Shown in pieces: positions 44,157 through 53,325 of a stretch of 64,000 bases of DNA (position 1 is the first letter of the stretch; each line of letters opens with the position of its first letter). The stretch is from WLWS01 sp965243105. GTDB taxonomy: Bacteria; Pseudomonadota; Gammaproteobacteria; Eutrophobiales; Eutrophobiaceae. The notes beneath the pieces were generated by a model. It ran no database searches. It saw only the letters and a list, made by a program, of their open reading frames with translations, and had not been told where the DNA came from. The DNA lies in NCBI GenBank assembly GCA_965243105.1, contig CBDEUC010000003.1, forward strand, positions 1,302,001 through 1,366,000. The letters are read 5' to 3'. The position numbers and the translations under genes were made by a program.

Positions 44157-47015
44157 TTAGTCGAATCGCCACTTGACGCTAAAAGAACCGGTAATGCCTC
44201 GAGTCAAGTCACGTGTCAGTATTGGACCCTGCTTGCGCTGGAATTCATCGTTCAATGCATTTTGAACTTCGAGACTAACCGTGAGTGGATCAAGATAGCT
44301 GGGCGTATAGGACCACTTACCACCGAGCGAGGTATAGGGCTGAACAAATTCGTCCGGCAGGGTGTTAGTGCCACCATTGATTAACTGGTTAGAGGTGTAA
44401 CCGGCTGCGATTCTTAGAACATGCTCTTCACCGGTATAACCAAATTCCACGTTTGCAATGTAATTAGGCTGACCGACCATGCGACGCACGGGGTTTGTCT
44501 GTATCCCTGGAGTAGGCAGGGTAACTTCCGATTCCTGGTAAGCAAAATTGCCGCCGATATGCATGTCTTCCAGCCATCGCGGTCCACCCCACCAGTCTCG
44601 AATGCGTCCAAGTTCCATGCGCCCGTTGACTTCAACACCAACCACGTGACCTTTTTCAGCATTAGTAAACTCAACGATTGGGTTGTTACCACCGCCACGA
44701 TTGATACCAACTCGCTCAATCGGGTCTTCCATATCCTTGTAAAAGACGCCGATGGTCAGGGCTTCAGCGGCGCTCGGATACCATTCCCAGCGCAAATCAT
44801 AACTGTCAATAACGACCGGGCTTAATTCCGGGTTACCGAGAAACAATTCGTTTGCATCTGGATCAATAAACGTGGTGTCAGATAGTTCAACTGGTGTCGG
44901 GTAGGCAAGCGAGCGGGCTATACCGCCTCGTACTTGCATGTTCTCCGATAAAAACCAGCTACCCAGCAGAGAAGGCAATTCATCACGCCGGATAAAGCCG
45001 GAGTTAACGGGGACGGCGCCGAGAGCACCAGCGAACTGAAAGGTCTGGATATTGAACTCTGCCTGCTCAAAACGTAGTCCTGCAACCAGGCGCAGTTTCT
45101 CTGGCAGCTCAAAGTCCAACTGCACATAGCTACCTTCTATTTCGATATCAGCAGTGTAGTCGTCAGCCCCGCCTGATTCTGAAAAGTTTACTTCGCCGTT
45201 GGCTATCCGTTCATCCGAAAAGAGTTGCTCTACAGGCACAAAACGATTGCCATCCGCCGGGTTTGCGACAAACTGGAACAAGCGTGTATCCGAAGTTCTA
45301 TCCCTTATCTCGCGATCTACACCGCCCTGAAGGTTTAGAGAGAACGAAGCCGCAGGGAAAAACAGGTCTGACAAGTGAATGTTGAGGTCCGCACCAATTG
45401 CAAAGGTGTCCTCCTCCACCGCATTCCATCTACGATCCAGGGGAACGTTGGCCACAAACCAATTGCCACTGCCATCGATAGTTTGTTGTTCAAAACTGAA
45501 TTGCTGTGTGTTTTCAAGCTGGTACTCACGACGATCTGGAAGGTCACGCGTGGCGTTGGACTTGAGGACTCGCCAGCTAAAATCATAGTTTTCGAAGTTA
45601 TGTGCACCGTTGAATTGTTGTATAAAAAGCTCGCGCTGCTCAAACGCCAGTAAAAACTTGCGCAGGAACTCCTCGTCACTGGGGCGAAACAAGCCTTCGT
45701 TCATCTCTACCTGTTCCACCGTATCGCGAACCCAGAAAGTGTTACTTTTCAATTCGTGGTTGTCCCATTCTCCAGCAAGGGCAAGCAGGCCGCCCATGTT
45801 GGTAAGCAGCTCGGTACGATCAATTACTGAGTCATCACGTGCGATCAGTACTTCGCCTGGGCCCGGGCCAATCAGGCGACGATTTTCCAGTTCTCTCCTG
45901 ACCTGCTGCCCGTAACCAAAGGACATGCTAACTCCGTAACTCCCGGCGGCAGTATCAACTCGTTTACCGCCAGTCACGGATGCACTGACATCGGGGCCTA
46001 CATCACTCAAAAAGTTAGGTGCCAGTTCGTCGGAAAAACTCTGGATAAGAGCAATACGTTCATCATTGGGTAGCAGCGCGATAAGATTGCCACTGTCCTG
46101 TGCGTCTGCAACACCACTGGGTAAATCAAGGATATCGTCGACATCTCCAAAGATGTCGTCACCGGTATTGAACTCAAGGGCTTCGTTATCATCAATGGTC
46201 TGGAAGTTGACCCCGGTGCCTATACTCACCTCAAAGAAATCTTCGGCGACCATACCCGTGGTGCTAAGTTGAATCTGGCCAGAGCCAAAGGACCCGGGCC
46301 TGTCAGCGGAGTAAGCCTTTTGCACCGCGATGTTTGACAAGACACCCGAGGGGAACAGGTCAAGGGGCGTGACATTTTGTATAGGGTCAAGGCTTGGCAT
46401 TTGAGAACCGTTGAAGAGAGTCGAGGTGTAACGCAGGGGTTGCCCACGGATAACTACGAACTTGCCTTCCTGTACATTAAGACCAGTCATTCGCTGCAGG
46501 GTATCAGCTGCGGTAGCGTCCCCAAGGCGACTGAATTCTTCCGAGCCAATAACCTCGATAACCGACTTGTTGTCCTGCTGTTGACCCAGCGATGAAGCGA
46601 CGGAGCCTTCAAGTACGGCGCGTCCCATAACTACCAGTTCCTCGATCACCTTCAGCCCGGATGAGAGAATATTTGCGGCCGGCTTAAGGGTCTTGTCCAG
46701 TGTCGACGTGCTGCCTTCAGCAACATTTACCGCTTCAATCTTGCCATCCTCAAAACCGCCTTTTTGCAGCTCTAGCTCGTATGTCCCGGGTGGAACGACA
46801 AGCCTGTAGTTTCCTTCCGAATCGGTGGTTGTCGCGGCTTCACCGCCAGTCGTCCCTACCCAAACATCGGCAACAGGGTTTCCTGTAGCATCTGAAGTAA
46901 CAGTGCCCTCGATGACACCCTGCCCGGCTTCCTGTGCTGAAAGAGGTAAAGCAATGCTGAGAAGAAGGAGAACGGAGAAGAAACCTTTAATCTTGATTGA
47001 GTTTTTCATAAACAC
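44157..47015 (-). CDS. TonB-dependent receptor with N-terminal carboxypeptidase-regulatory-like domain
   Basis: A 952-residue outer-membrane receptor. Residues 1-27 are a signal peptide (cleavage after LSA). Residues 33-110 form a carboxypeptidase-D regulatory-like domain (GVIEGTVTSDATGNPVADV, DSEGNYRLVVPPGTY). A TonB-box-like EELVVMG is at 125-131, then a plug domain (SVIEVIGSEEFSRLGDATAADTL, IRGQPLRY) and a large beta-barrel ending in a C-terminal aromatic stretch (FSVKWRFD). It imports a large or scarce ligand with energy from TonB. The ligand is not readable. It lies between the T2SS operon and the giant lipoprotein, all in one direction. Confidence 0.93.
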   Translation of the reverse strand: MFMKNSIKIKGFFSVLLLLSIALPLSAQEAGQGVIEGTVTSDATGNPVADVWVGTTGGEAATTTDSEGNYRLVVPPGTYELELQKGGFEDGKIEAVNVAEGSTSTLDKTLKPAANILSSGLKVIEELVVMGRAVLEGSVASSLGQQQDNKSVIEVIGSEEFSRLGDATAADTLQRMTGLNVQEGKFVVIRGQPLRYTSTLFNGSQMPSLDPIQNVTPLDLFPSGVLSNIAVQKAYSADRPGSFGSGQIQLSTTGMVAEDFFEVSIGTGVNFQTIDDNEALEFNTGDDIFGDVDDILDLPSGVADAQDSGNLIALLPNDERIALIQSFSDELAPNFLSDVGPDVSASVTGGKRVDTAAGSYGVSMSFGYGQQVRRELENRRLIGPGPGEVLIARDDSVIDRTELLTNMGGLLALAGEWDNHELKSNTFWVRDTVEQVEMNEGLFRPSDEEFLRKFLLAFEQRELFIQQFNGAHNFENYDFSWRVLKSNATRDLPDRREYQLENTQQFSFEQQTIDGSGNWFVANVPLDRRWNAVEEDTFAIGADLNIHLSDLFFPAASFSLNLQGGVDREIRDRTSDTRLFQFVANPADGNRFVPVEQLFSDERIANGEVNFSESGGADDYTADIEIEGSYVQLDFELPEKLRLVAGLRFEQAEFNIQTFQFAGALGAVPVNSGFIRRDELPSLLGSWFLSENMQVRGGIARSLAYPTPVELSDTTFIDPDANELFLGNPELSPVVIDSYDLRWEWYPSAAEALTIGVFYKDMEDPIERVGINRGGGNNPIVEFTNAEKGHVVGVEVNGRMELGRIRDWWGGPRWLEDMHIGGNFAYQESEVTLPTPGIQTNPVRRMVGQPNYIANVEFGYTGEEHVLRIAAGYTSNQLINGGTNTLPDEFVQPYTSLGGKWSYTPSYLDPLTVSLEVQNALNDEFQRKQGPILTRDLTRGITGSFSVKWRFD

Positions 47016-47316
47016 CCTGACACCCTGTTTTTATAGTAGTCGGACACACCGTGAGAAATGTGCAACTTAAGTTTCCCGGTGGCCTGAATCGCGTTCCGCA
47101 ACTGCAGACAACGATCACGATTTTGCATCGTGGCCTGTTTCACCAGGTTTCGGGTATTGTTGTTTAGTTATGTGACGATACTGTTAAGCCTGAATGACCC
47201 AATCATTAATCTTTTATACATAAAAGGGCTGTTTATGACTCAATGGTGATATTTATTTCTTTAGCATTACTGCTGTTCTTTTAACATTGTGATGAGTCCA
47301 GGATTGCTATCCATTG
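47016..47316 (-). other. 301-bp gap between gspM and the TonB-dependent receptor
   Basis: This gap should hold the receptor promoter. On the minus strand it contains GGGTCAT (47197-47191) and TCGTCAC (47175-47169), 22 bp apart, with a poor intermediate site. This is a weak hint of PhoB-like sites. No gene or terminator is seen. Confidence 0.4.
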
Positions 47317-47808
47317 CTAACCCTGCTTTTTATCTGCCAGCTCCATCTTTACGGTGATCATCCCGGCTTCTTCGTGCAGGGGCTCAATATATACTTTGCG
47401 TATAACCGGGCCATGTTCAGCTCGAACGGCATAGATAAATTCGACAAACTGTGTGTAGGGCACCTTGTCAAAACCCAGGCTAACGCCACCGCTATTGCCG
47501 GGTTTCATGGAGCTCAGGTACTTTGGCAACTTGCTTTCTCCGATAAGCTTCTCCACGCTTAAAACACTGACTTCATTAATACTGGTACGTGAAGCCCGGT
47601 CTTCTCCGGGTTTTATTGCGGCAAGCTGCGACTGCATCCAGCCAAGATCCGCTTCAAGCCTGGGGATTTCACGGCTGCGATACTTGTATTCTTCATACAT
47701 TGGTTCCAGCGCCAGGAAAAGCCCGGTTAGCATGATACAGGCGATGCCAAGTGCCAGTACCAGTCTCTCCCTGGGCTCACGAGCCTTCAACCAGCTTGCC
47801 AGCTTCAT
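47317..47808 (-). CDS. gspM: Type II secretion protein GspM
   Basis: A 163-residue inner-membrane protein with one N-terminal membrane helix (about 16-34) after ASWLKAREPRERLVLALG, a helical linker and a C-terminal ferredoxin-like domain (KVPYTQFVEFIYAVRAEHG ... VYIEPL). It pairs with GspL in the assembly platform. Its start overlaps the gspL end by 4 bases. It is the last gsp gene; gspN is absent. Confidence 0.92.
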   Translation of the reverse strand: MKLASWLKAREPRERLVLALGIACIMLTGLFLALEPMYEEYKYRSREIPRLEADLGWMQSQLAAIKPGEDRASRTSINEVSVLSVEKLIGESKLPKYLSSMKPGNSGGVSLGFDKVPYTQFVEFIYAVRAEHGPVIRKVYIEPLHEEAGMITVKMELADKKQG

Positions 47809-49061
47809 TGTTTCGCCTCGATTACCAGGCGTCCTGATACGATCTCGTCCTTTAACTCGCTTTTCTCCAGGTTTACCTTTGCACGCCGTGACAGTTCCTG
47901 CTGCAATCGCTGTAGTGAACCATAGTCCGGCACGTCGACATCCAGCACCACCCTCTCTTCTTCATAATTTATCCCCTTGATACTGTATGAAGAGCCGGAC
48001 GCGATCACAGGGGAAAAACTTTCCAGCCAGGAAATAAATTCAAGTCCGCTTGCACCAGGATGCTGCTTTGAAGCAAGCTCCTTAATTTTCTGCTCCAGTT
48101 GGTACCTGGGATCAACGATATTCCGTGCACCAGGAAATGCCTCGAGGTATACCTGCCGCATTGCTGTTTGCAGGCTGTCATAGCGTTGCCGTGTATTGGT
48201 AAACTCAAGTACAGCGTAAACCAGCAGCAATACCAGCAGCACGATTGACATAATCGTCGCTGGCAGCAAGCTCCTGCCGGGACCTCGAACCTTACGACGT
48301 GTCGTATAGTCACCAACCAGCAGGTTGCTTTGCGCCCGCGGCCACCCCCGTGATGCTAACCAGGCATGGCGACTTCGACCATCGCTGAAAAACTCACTTT
48401 GCACCTGTCGTGACTCCAGCTGCGCCTGCCACGTTCGCAGGCTTTCTCCCTGGGCCTGGTTTGCGATTCGAATGCGAATCTTGCCGGGTAAGCTGGACAG
48501 GTTTTCCATCGCCAGTGAAAGTACACCGGGCAGGTCACTTGAACCGCTCCTGTGTGCCAGCGTGGCACCACCCTGATCATTGGCGAGCAGCGCGGGAAAA
48601 TCAGAAACATCAAGCAGCCAGCTATCCGTGCCCTTCTCCCCAAGCATAAGGTAATCAGGAACCAGGGCTTCTACCTGCCAGCCATTTGCACTTGCAATAT
48701 CAAGCCACTCGCGCATGCGGCAATGTTCCGTTACCGCGATACTGGTTTCACTCGATGCATCAGCCTGACCAAGGGGTACCAGGTGATATTCGCCTGGATC
48801 GCGAAGCAGCTTCTCTTCAAGTGCATAGGGTAATGCTGCCATGAACTGGCGCCTGTTCCGTGCCGGCAATACAACTCTATGAACTCGCACGTGTTCTCCT
48901 GGAACACAAAGCAATACCCTGTCATTTAAAGTCACCGGTACATCAGCCGGGTTGTCGCTGCTGTTCACCACTGGATTATCATCACCAGGTTTGCAATGAG
49001 CCCAGGCTACCCTGTCATGTAGCAGGTATATCCACCAGTATTCCCTGAGAGTCGCTATCAT
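47805..49061 (-). CDS. gspL: Type II secretion protein GspL
   Basis: A 418-residue protein with a cytoplasmic actin-like domain (about 1-255; RNRRQFMAALPYALEEKLLRDPGEYH is characteristic), one membrane helix (about 270-292) and a periplasmic ferredoxin-like domain. It links the GspE ATPase to the inner-membrane platform. It touches gspK by one base and overlaps gspM by four. Confidence 0.93.
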   Translation of the reverse strand: MIATLREYWWIYLLHDRVAWAHCKPGDDNPVVNSSDNPADVPVTLNDRVLLCVPGEHVRVHRVVLPARNRRQFMAALPYALEEKLLRDPGEYHLVPLGQADASSETSIAVTEHCRMREWLDIASANGWQVEALVPDYLMLGEKGTDSWLLDVSDFPALLANDQGGATLAHRSGSSDLPGVLSLAMENLSSLPGKIRIRIANQAQGESLRTWQAQLESRQVQSEFFSDGRSRHAWLASRGWPRAQSNLLVGDYTTRRKVRGPGRSLLPATIMSIVLLVLLLVYAVLEFTNTRQRYDSLQTAMRQVYLEAFPGARNIVDPRYQLEQKIKELASKQHPGASGLEFISWLESFSPVIASGSSYSIKGINYEEERVVLDVDVPDYGSLQRLQQELSRRAKVNLEKSELKDEIVSGRLVIEAKQ

Positions 49062-50014
49062 TAATTCAACTCTCTCGCGTGCCAGATAATGTCACTTCTT
49101 CCCTGCTCCCTCTGGAACAATACCGCGGTGTAATGCTCCCTTTCGTTCATGCTGATCCTGACATGAGCCATGAAATGGGCGCTGCTTATGCCAAGCCCTG
49201 CTGGTGCCTGGGCATCACTGTCATTCAACGAAAACGTGATGAAATCTTCAATTCTTGTGGCTGGTTGCAGGGCAGCGCGCTGTAGCCAGCGTTGTGCCTG
49301 GCCGAGGGACTGGTGCGCCGGACCCCAGGCTGTCACCATCGCGGCCAGCAGCTGCGCACTTGCCGTATTCAGGTTTACCGTGGTCTTAACAGGCAATGCC
49401 GCAACGTAAGGAGCCAGGCGATTAAATGCTTCTCCGTGTAAGCCTTTAATCAAGCGCAGCTCAGCTATTTCATGTATTGGCCTGTTCGCAGTGATATAGG
49501 GCACAGGCTGTCCCAGGTAATATCCTTCCTCGGCACCCCAGGGACCACTGGTTTCACTGTCATGATCGATCCAGTCCACCACGGCATCTGCGATAGCCGG
49601 GTCCAGTTCAAGTACCCTGAGCAGCCTTAAGAAATATTCGCGCTGTTCAGGGTCCACCTTGCCCTCTGTGTTCACAAGGTTGTTCACGTTGAAGCGGGAT
49701 TGCATGTCTTCCACCCACGCACTCGCCTCGCCACCGTCAAACGGAACAGGAGGAATCGCTTGTGCCCAGGTATCAGTCAACGCATCAAAACCGTTACTAT
49801 CTTCTTCCAGTAAACGCGCAAGCCAGAATTGCGCGGCGCGGCTTGCCTGGTCTGCCTGCACCAGGTCAGCGATGTTACTCACCTGTCTCATCCAGATAGT
49901 GCTCGACAAGGCCATGCGACTGACGATTGCCGTAAGCAATGCTACCAGGAGCAGCATCGTAATCAGCGCAACACCGGCCTGCCGCCGGTCCGTGTTAGTA
50001 GACATGCCCAACAT
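49061..50014 (-). CDS. gspK: Type II secretion minor pseudopilin GspK
   Basis: About 317 residues. The prepilin leader is followed by AGVALITMLLLVALLTAIVSRMAL, the methylation/processing site and hydrophobic helix typical of GspK, and the large globular insert (SRFNVNNLVNTEGKVDP, AIADAVVDWIDHDSE, EIAELRLIKG, TVNLNTASAQLLAAM) matches GspK. I chose the ATG at 50014, with AAGG upstream, over 50041. It caps the pseudopilus tip with GspI and GspJ. The start overlaps gspJ. Confidence 0.94.
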   Translation of the reverse strand: MLGMSTNTDRRQAGVALITMLLLVALLTAIVSRMALSSTIWMRQVSNIADLVQADQASRAAQFWLARLLEEDSNGFDALTDTWAQAIPPVPFDGGEASAWVEDMQSRFNVNNLVNTEGKVDPEQREYFLRLLRVLELDPAIADAVVDWIDHDSETSGPWGAEEGYYLGQPVPYITANRPIHEIAELRLIKGLHGEAFNRLAPYVAALPVKTTVNLNTASAQLLAAMVTAWGPAHQSLGQAQRWLQRAALQPATRIEDFITFSLNDSDAQAPAGLGISSAHFMAHVRISMNEREHYTAVLFQREQGRSDIIWHARELN

Positions 50015-50627
50015 GGAATAACCTTGTAAAGCGTCTGTCATCTTTCAGAACAAGTTCAAGTTCTACCGCCCCGGGAAGACCCTCAATTGTTCTGCCGTCG
50101 CTAATATTCCAGGCCTGTATCCAGTTTTTTCTACCCTGCAGGTAGCGAAGCCGAACACTCTCCACTTCACCAAGCAGGAAATTTGAAACCGGCTGCATAC
50201 CGAAAGGACCGTCAAACCCTGGCCATGTCACTCGATACAAATCGCCGTCTTCGATGCGATAGGCGATCCTGAGGTAGGAACTTTCAATGCGGGTTGAAAA
50301 CCCTGTGTGACCTCCTCTAGTAAACCGAAGAAACTCTCCCCGTGGCGCGCGGTCCGCGTCGCGCGCACCTTCAAAGGGAGGAATGGGAGATAAGCCGCTA
50401 ATCCTGGGTGACCTGTCGATGGCGTAGCGTAGATCCATCTCCAGCAGGTTAATCACCGACTCCAGTCTCTGCCAGTACTGCTGGTGACTCTTCAAGCGCC
50501 CTGCCGTACCCAGGCCCTGTTGCAGGGCAAGGTAACCGGCCGCAGCGATAATTGAAAAAATCGCGATGGCGACCAGTAACTCAACCAGCGTCATGCCATC
50601 CTGCCTGATTACCTTGTTAACCAGCAA
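49995..50627 (-). CDS. gspJ: Type II secretion minor pseudopilin GspJ
   Basis: About 210 residues starting at a TTG (50627) preceded by a strong GGAGGA; the longer frame upstream lies within gspI. The prepilin motif QDGMTLVELLVAIAIFS is directly after the short leader. The body shows DLRYAIDRSPRISG, FLRFTRGG and LRIAYRIEDG, typical of GspJ. It overlaps gspI at its start and gspK at its end. Confidence 0.93.
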   Translation of the reverse strand: MLVNKVIRQDGMTLVELLVAIAIFSIIAAAGYLALQQGLGTAGRLKSHQQYWQRLESVINLLEMDLRYAIDRSPRISGLSPIPPFEGARDADRAPRGEFLRFTRGGHTGFSTRIESSYLRIAYRIEDGDLYRVTWPGFDGPFGMQPVSNFLLGEVESVRLRYLQGRKNWIQAWNISDGRTIEGLPGAVELELVLKDDRRFTRLFHVGHVY

Positions 50628-51072
50628 GATTGTTCCTCCTGCGTGGTGATGGTGAGAGCTTGCCGGCCGTCGTACTTCCCATTGCACCCTGGTTCCTCGC
50701 TGGTCGCGGACGCCGCAGGTGCCCTTCAATGGAGTAAAGTGGGGTCGACTTCTTTTCCGCGCGAACGCTAACCGTAAGCTTTCTCAACAATGGGTCCTGG
50801 GTAGGGCGAACCTGCTCCTGCCAATACCATTCACGACCATCCATTTTCATCACGCCAGAGTAGTCCCTGGTCTGTGGCCATTCGGAGCGCGCCTGTCGTA
50901 CTACCAGCCTGTTCTGGGCCACCCATCTCGCTGTTACCCTGTCAGGCAAGGCATCGGCAACCACAACTGACTGGCTGAGGCCCCGCCATAGTCCAGCCAG
51001 GGCGAACCCCATGACCGCCAGTGCTACCAACACTTCAAACAAGGTAAATCCATTTTGCCTAACCATTTGCAT
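50617..51072 (-). CDS. gspI: Type II secretion minor pseudopilin GspI
   Basis: About 151 residues with prepilin motif QNGFTLFEVLVALAVMG near the N-terminus. WVAQNRLVVRQARSEWP and the globular part fit GspI, although the C-terminal tail (rich in Arg and Pro, beyond HLRRPRPAR) is longer than usual. The start at 51072 (ATG; another ATG is at 51066) overlaps the gspH end by 14 bases. Confidence 0.92.
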   Translation of the reverse strand: MQMVRQNGFTLFEVLVALAVMGFALAGLWRGLSQSVVVADALPDRVTARWVAQNRLVVRQARSEWPQTRDYSGVMKMDGREWYWQEQVRPTQDPLLRKLTVSVRAEKKSTPLYSIEGHLRRPRPARNQGAMGSTTAGKLSPSPRRRNNLAG

Positions 51073-51571
51073 CACTGTCCCGTATAACCCTGGCTGGACC
51101 GATAGCATCTAGCCGGATTGTTGTTCGCGCAGAAGAACCAGCAAGTACAAGCTGGAAAGGCTGCTGTTCACCGCTCGGGAAAAGATAGACACCGCTTGCT
51201 TCCTGCACTGCCGACGCATTGACCTGGAGTTCATGCCAGTTAATGCCACTCATGGCGTACTTACCGCGGAATGGCGCTTCATCAATTGAAGTGAATTCAT
51301 TACCGGAACGTCGCATGAACTGGTAGGAAGATGTTTTCGGATCAAGCTGCAACATCCATACGGAGGCTGACAGCAGTGCTTCCTGTCGGGCCAGGTTAAG
51401 CAACATCACCAGTCTTTCGGCTTCACCATGGACACGCCGCGAGTCCTGGTTAAGCATTCCCGGTGCCACCATGGCGGCGACAACAGAAATGGTGATTACC
51501 ACGACGAGAAGTTCCAGCAGGGTAAATCCCCGCAGGCGGCGACATGTAAAACACCGGGGCTTGCTATTCAT
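51059..51571 (-). CDS. gspH: Type II secretion minor pseudopilin GspH
   Basis: About 170 residues: a leader with a Cys/Arg-rich stretch (KPRCFTCRRL) precedes the prepilin motif RGFTLLELLVVVITISVVAAMVAPGM. AERLVMLLNLARQEALLSA and the GspH-type beta domain follow. The ATG at 51571 is preferred over the GTG at 51580. It begins 31 bp after gspG. Confidence 0.92.
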   Translation of the reverse strand: MNSKPRCFTCRRLRGFTLLELLVVVITISVVAAMVAPGMLNQDSRRVHGEAERLVMLLNLARQEALLSASVWMLQLDPKTSSYQFMRRSGNEFTSIDEAPFRGKYAMSGINWHELQVNASAVQEASGVYLFPSGEQQPFQLVLAGSSARTTIRLDAIGPARVIRDSDANG

Positions 51572-51602
51572 GAATGACACCCACTAATACCGGGCCGCAA
51601 AG

Positions 51603-52052
51603 TTAGAGCTGCCATGAACCAATATCATCGTCGTCCCCGGCGCGGCCATTTGGCCCGCTACTGAACACGTCCACCTTGCCCTGCTTTCCGGGTGACAGGT
51701 AAAAGTATTCCCTGCCCCATGCGTCCTGCGGTATTCGCTCCATGTACCCACTCCAGTTTTCGGCTTCCGGTCCCGACTCCGGCTTACTTGCCAGGGCTTG
51801 CAGCCCCTGGTCTGTAGTGGGATAGCCATGGTTATCCAGCTTGTACATATCCAGGGCCGAGCGAATAGCCTTGATGTTGTTACGCGTTGCACTAATGCGC
51901 GCCTGTTCCGGGCGATCCATGACCCTTGGAACAACCACTGCCGCGAGAATACCGAGTATGACGACAACCACCATCACCTCGATGAGTGTAAAGCCGGCTT
52001 GTCGCGCCAATATATTTACATTACTGATTGCATGCTTACCCTTACTGTTCAC
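51603..52052 (-). CDS. gspG: Type II secretion major pseudopilin GspG
   Basis: A 149-residue protein starting with GTG (52052) behind AGGAGA. The motif QAGFTLIEVMVVVVILGILAAVVVPRVM is the processing site and helix. The C-terminal calcium-binding region LDNHGYPTTDQGLQAL ... WGREYFYLSPGKQGKVDVFSSGPNG is diagnostic. It forms the shaft of the pseudopilus. Cleavage needs the prepilin peptidase, which is not in the window. Confidence 0.97.
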   Translation of the reverse strand: MNSKGKHAISNVNILARQAGFTLIEVMVVVVILGILAAVVVPRVMDRPEQARISATRNNIKAIRSALDMYKLDNHGYPTTDQGLQALASKPESGPEAENWSGYMERIPQDAWGREYFYLSPGKQGKVDVFSSGPNGRAGDDDDIGSWQL

Positions 52053-52099
52053 AACAGATGGTTCTCCTGGATTTGATAGACATAATTTCCCGGCTTGAA

Positions 52100-53317
52100 T
52101 TACTGGCTACCCACAATCTGGTTCATTTCAAAAATTGGAAGAAGAATCGCCAGTACTATCACCAGTACTACGCCCCCCATTAACAGGATAAGCAGGGGCT
52201 CAAGCATCGCCGTGACTGCGGCCAGGCCAGCCTGGAGTTCCCGCTCCTGCTGTGTTGCCGCCTTATCAAGCATACTTTCCAGTTCTCCACTCTCCTCCCC
52301 CGCCATGAGCATATGGATCATCAATGCCGGGAAATAGTCCTGGCTGGATAGCGCCTGGTGCAATTTGCCACCTTCACTGACGTGAACCGCAGCATCGGCA
52401 ACAATCTCGTACAGCGGCATATTCCTGATCATGCGCGCACTGATTTCCAGTGCTTCAAGCAGGGGCACGCCGCTGTCAGTTAATATCGCCAGGCTACGCG
52501 ACAACCTGGCTGCGTTGAGCGTGCGATTAAACTTCCCGATAAGCGGCAGGCGTAGCAAGAACCAGTCACGCCTCCATCGAACATAGTTGTTGCGCAGTAA
52601 TATCTTGCAAAGGAAAACCGCACTACAGCTACCCAGGAAAAGATAAACGCCATAATCACGCAAGAGTGCGCTGCAACTAATCAACACTTCTGTTAACCAG
52701 GGCAGGGCCTGGCCGGTCTGTTCAAACACGCTGATAACTTCGGGAACGACATAGGTCAGCAGGGCAATAACGACCAGTATGGCAACACAGGTCACTATGC
52801 AGGGATAAATCATGGCAACGGCAACACTCTGCCTGAGCGCCTGCCTTTCTTCAGTGTAATCTGCAAGGCGATCCAGTACTTCCTCCAGGCGCCCGCTTGA
52901 TTCACCCGCTTCTACCATGACCCGGTATATATCCGGAAAAACCCCTGGATAAGTTGCCATTGCCTGGTGAAGTGGCGAACCCTCGGTAATTTGCGTCCTG
53001 ACACCCGCGATCACCGAACGAAGTGGAGCATGGTCGATTTGCTCTCCTACCGCTCGCAATGATTCCTCAAGGGGAATACCCGCTCGCACCATGGTGGCCA
53101 GTTGCCGCGTGAGCAAGGCCAGCCGGGAAGCTGATACCCTGGTGCGGACGCGAGGTGCCTGGCTTGAACCCCGGCTTTCCTGTAGTCGATGAATTTCTAC
53201 CGGGAACAGGCCCAGGTTTCTTAACTGGCTTCGAATCTGTCTCGATGTATCGCCGTCTATTACGCCCTTTTTTGATTTGCCATCGGCATCAAGGGCCAGG
53301 TACTCAAAAGCCGCCAT
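52100..53317 (-). CDS. gspF: Type II secretion inner-membrane platform protein GspF
   Basis: A 405-residue polytopic protein with two repeated GspF domains (LALLTRQLATMVRAGIPLEESL and LARSLAILTDSGVPLLEALE) and three membrane helices near 165-190, 215-240 and 372-395. It starts at the conserved AAFEYLALDADGKSKKGVI. It couples the GspE ATPase to pseudopilus assembly. It begins 8 bp after gspE. Confidence 0.97.
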   Translation of the reverse strand: MAAFEYLALDADGKSKKGVIDGDTSRQIRSQLRNLGLFPVEIHRLQESRGSSQAPRVRTRVSASRLALLTRQLATMVRAGIPLEESLRAVGEQIDHAPLRSVIAGVRTQITEGSPLHQAMATYPGVFPDIYRVMVEAGESSGRLEEVLDRLADYTEERQALRQSVAVAMIYPCIVTCVAILVVIALLTYVVPEVISVFEQTGQALPWLTEVLISCSALLRDYGVYLFLGSCSAVFLCKILLRNNYVRWRRDWFLLRLPLIGKFNRTLNAARLSRSLAILTDSGVPLLEALEISARMIRNMPLYEIVADAAVHVSEGGKLHQALSSQDYFPALMIHMLMAGEESGELESMLDKAATQQERELQAGLAAVTAMLEPLLILLMGGVVLVIVLAILLPIFEMNQIVGSQ

Positions 53318-53325
53318 AACCGTGT

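Noticed and set aside
47161..47250. Possible PhoB sites before the TonB-dependent receptor
   Set aside because: GGGTCAT and TCGTCAC are 22 bp apart but the intermediate site is poor and other GTCAT words are out of phase; not strong enough for a regulatory feature call.
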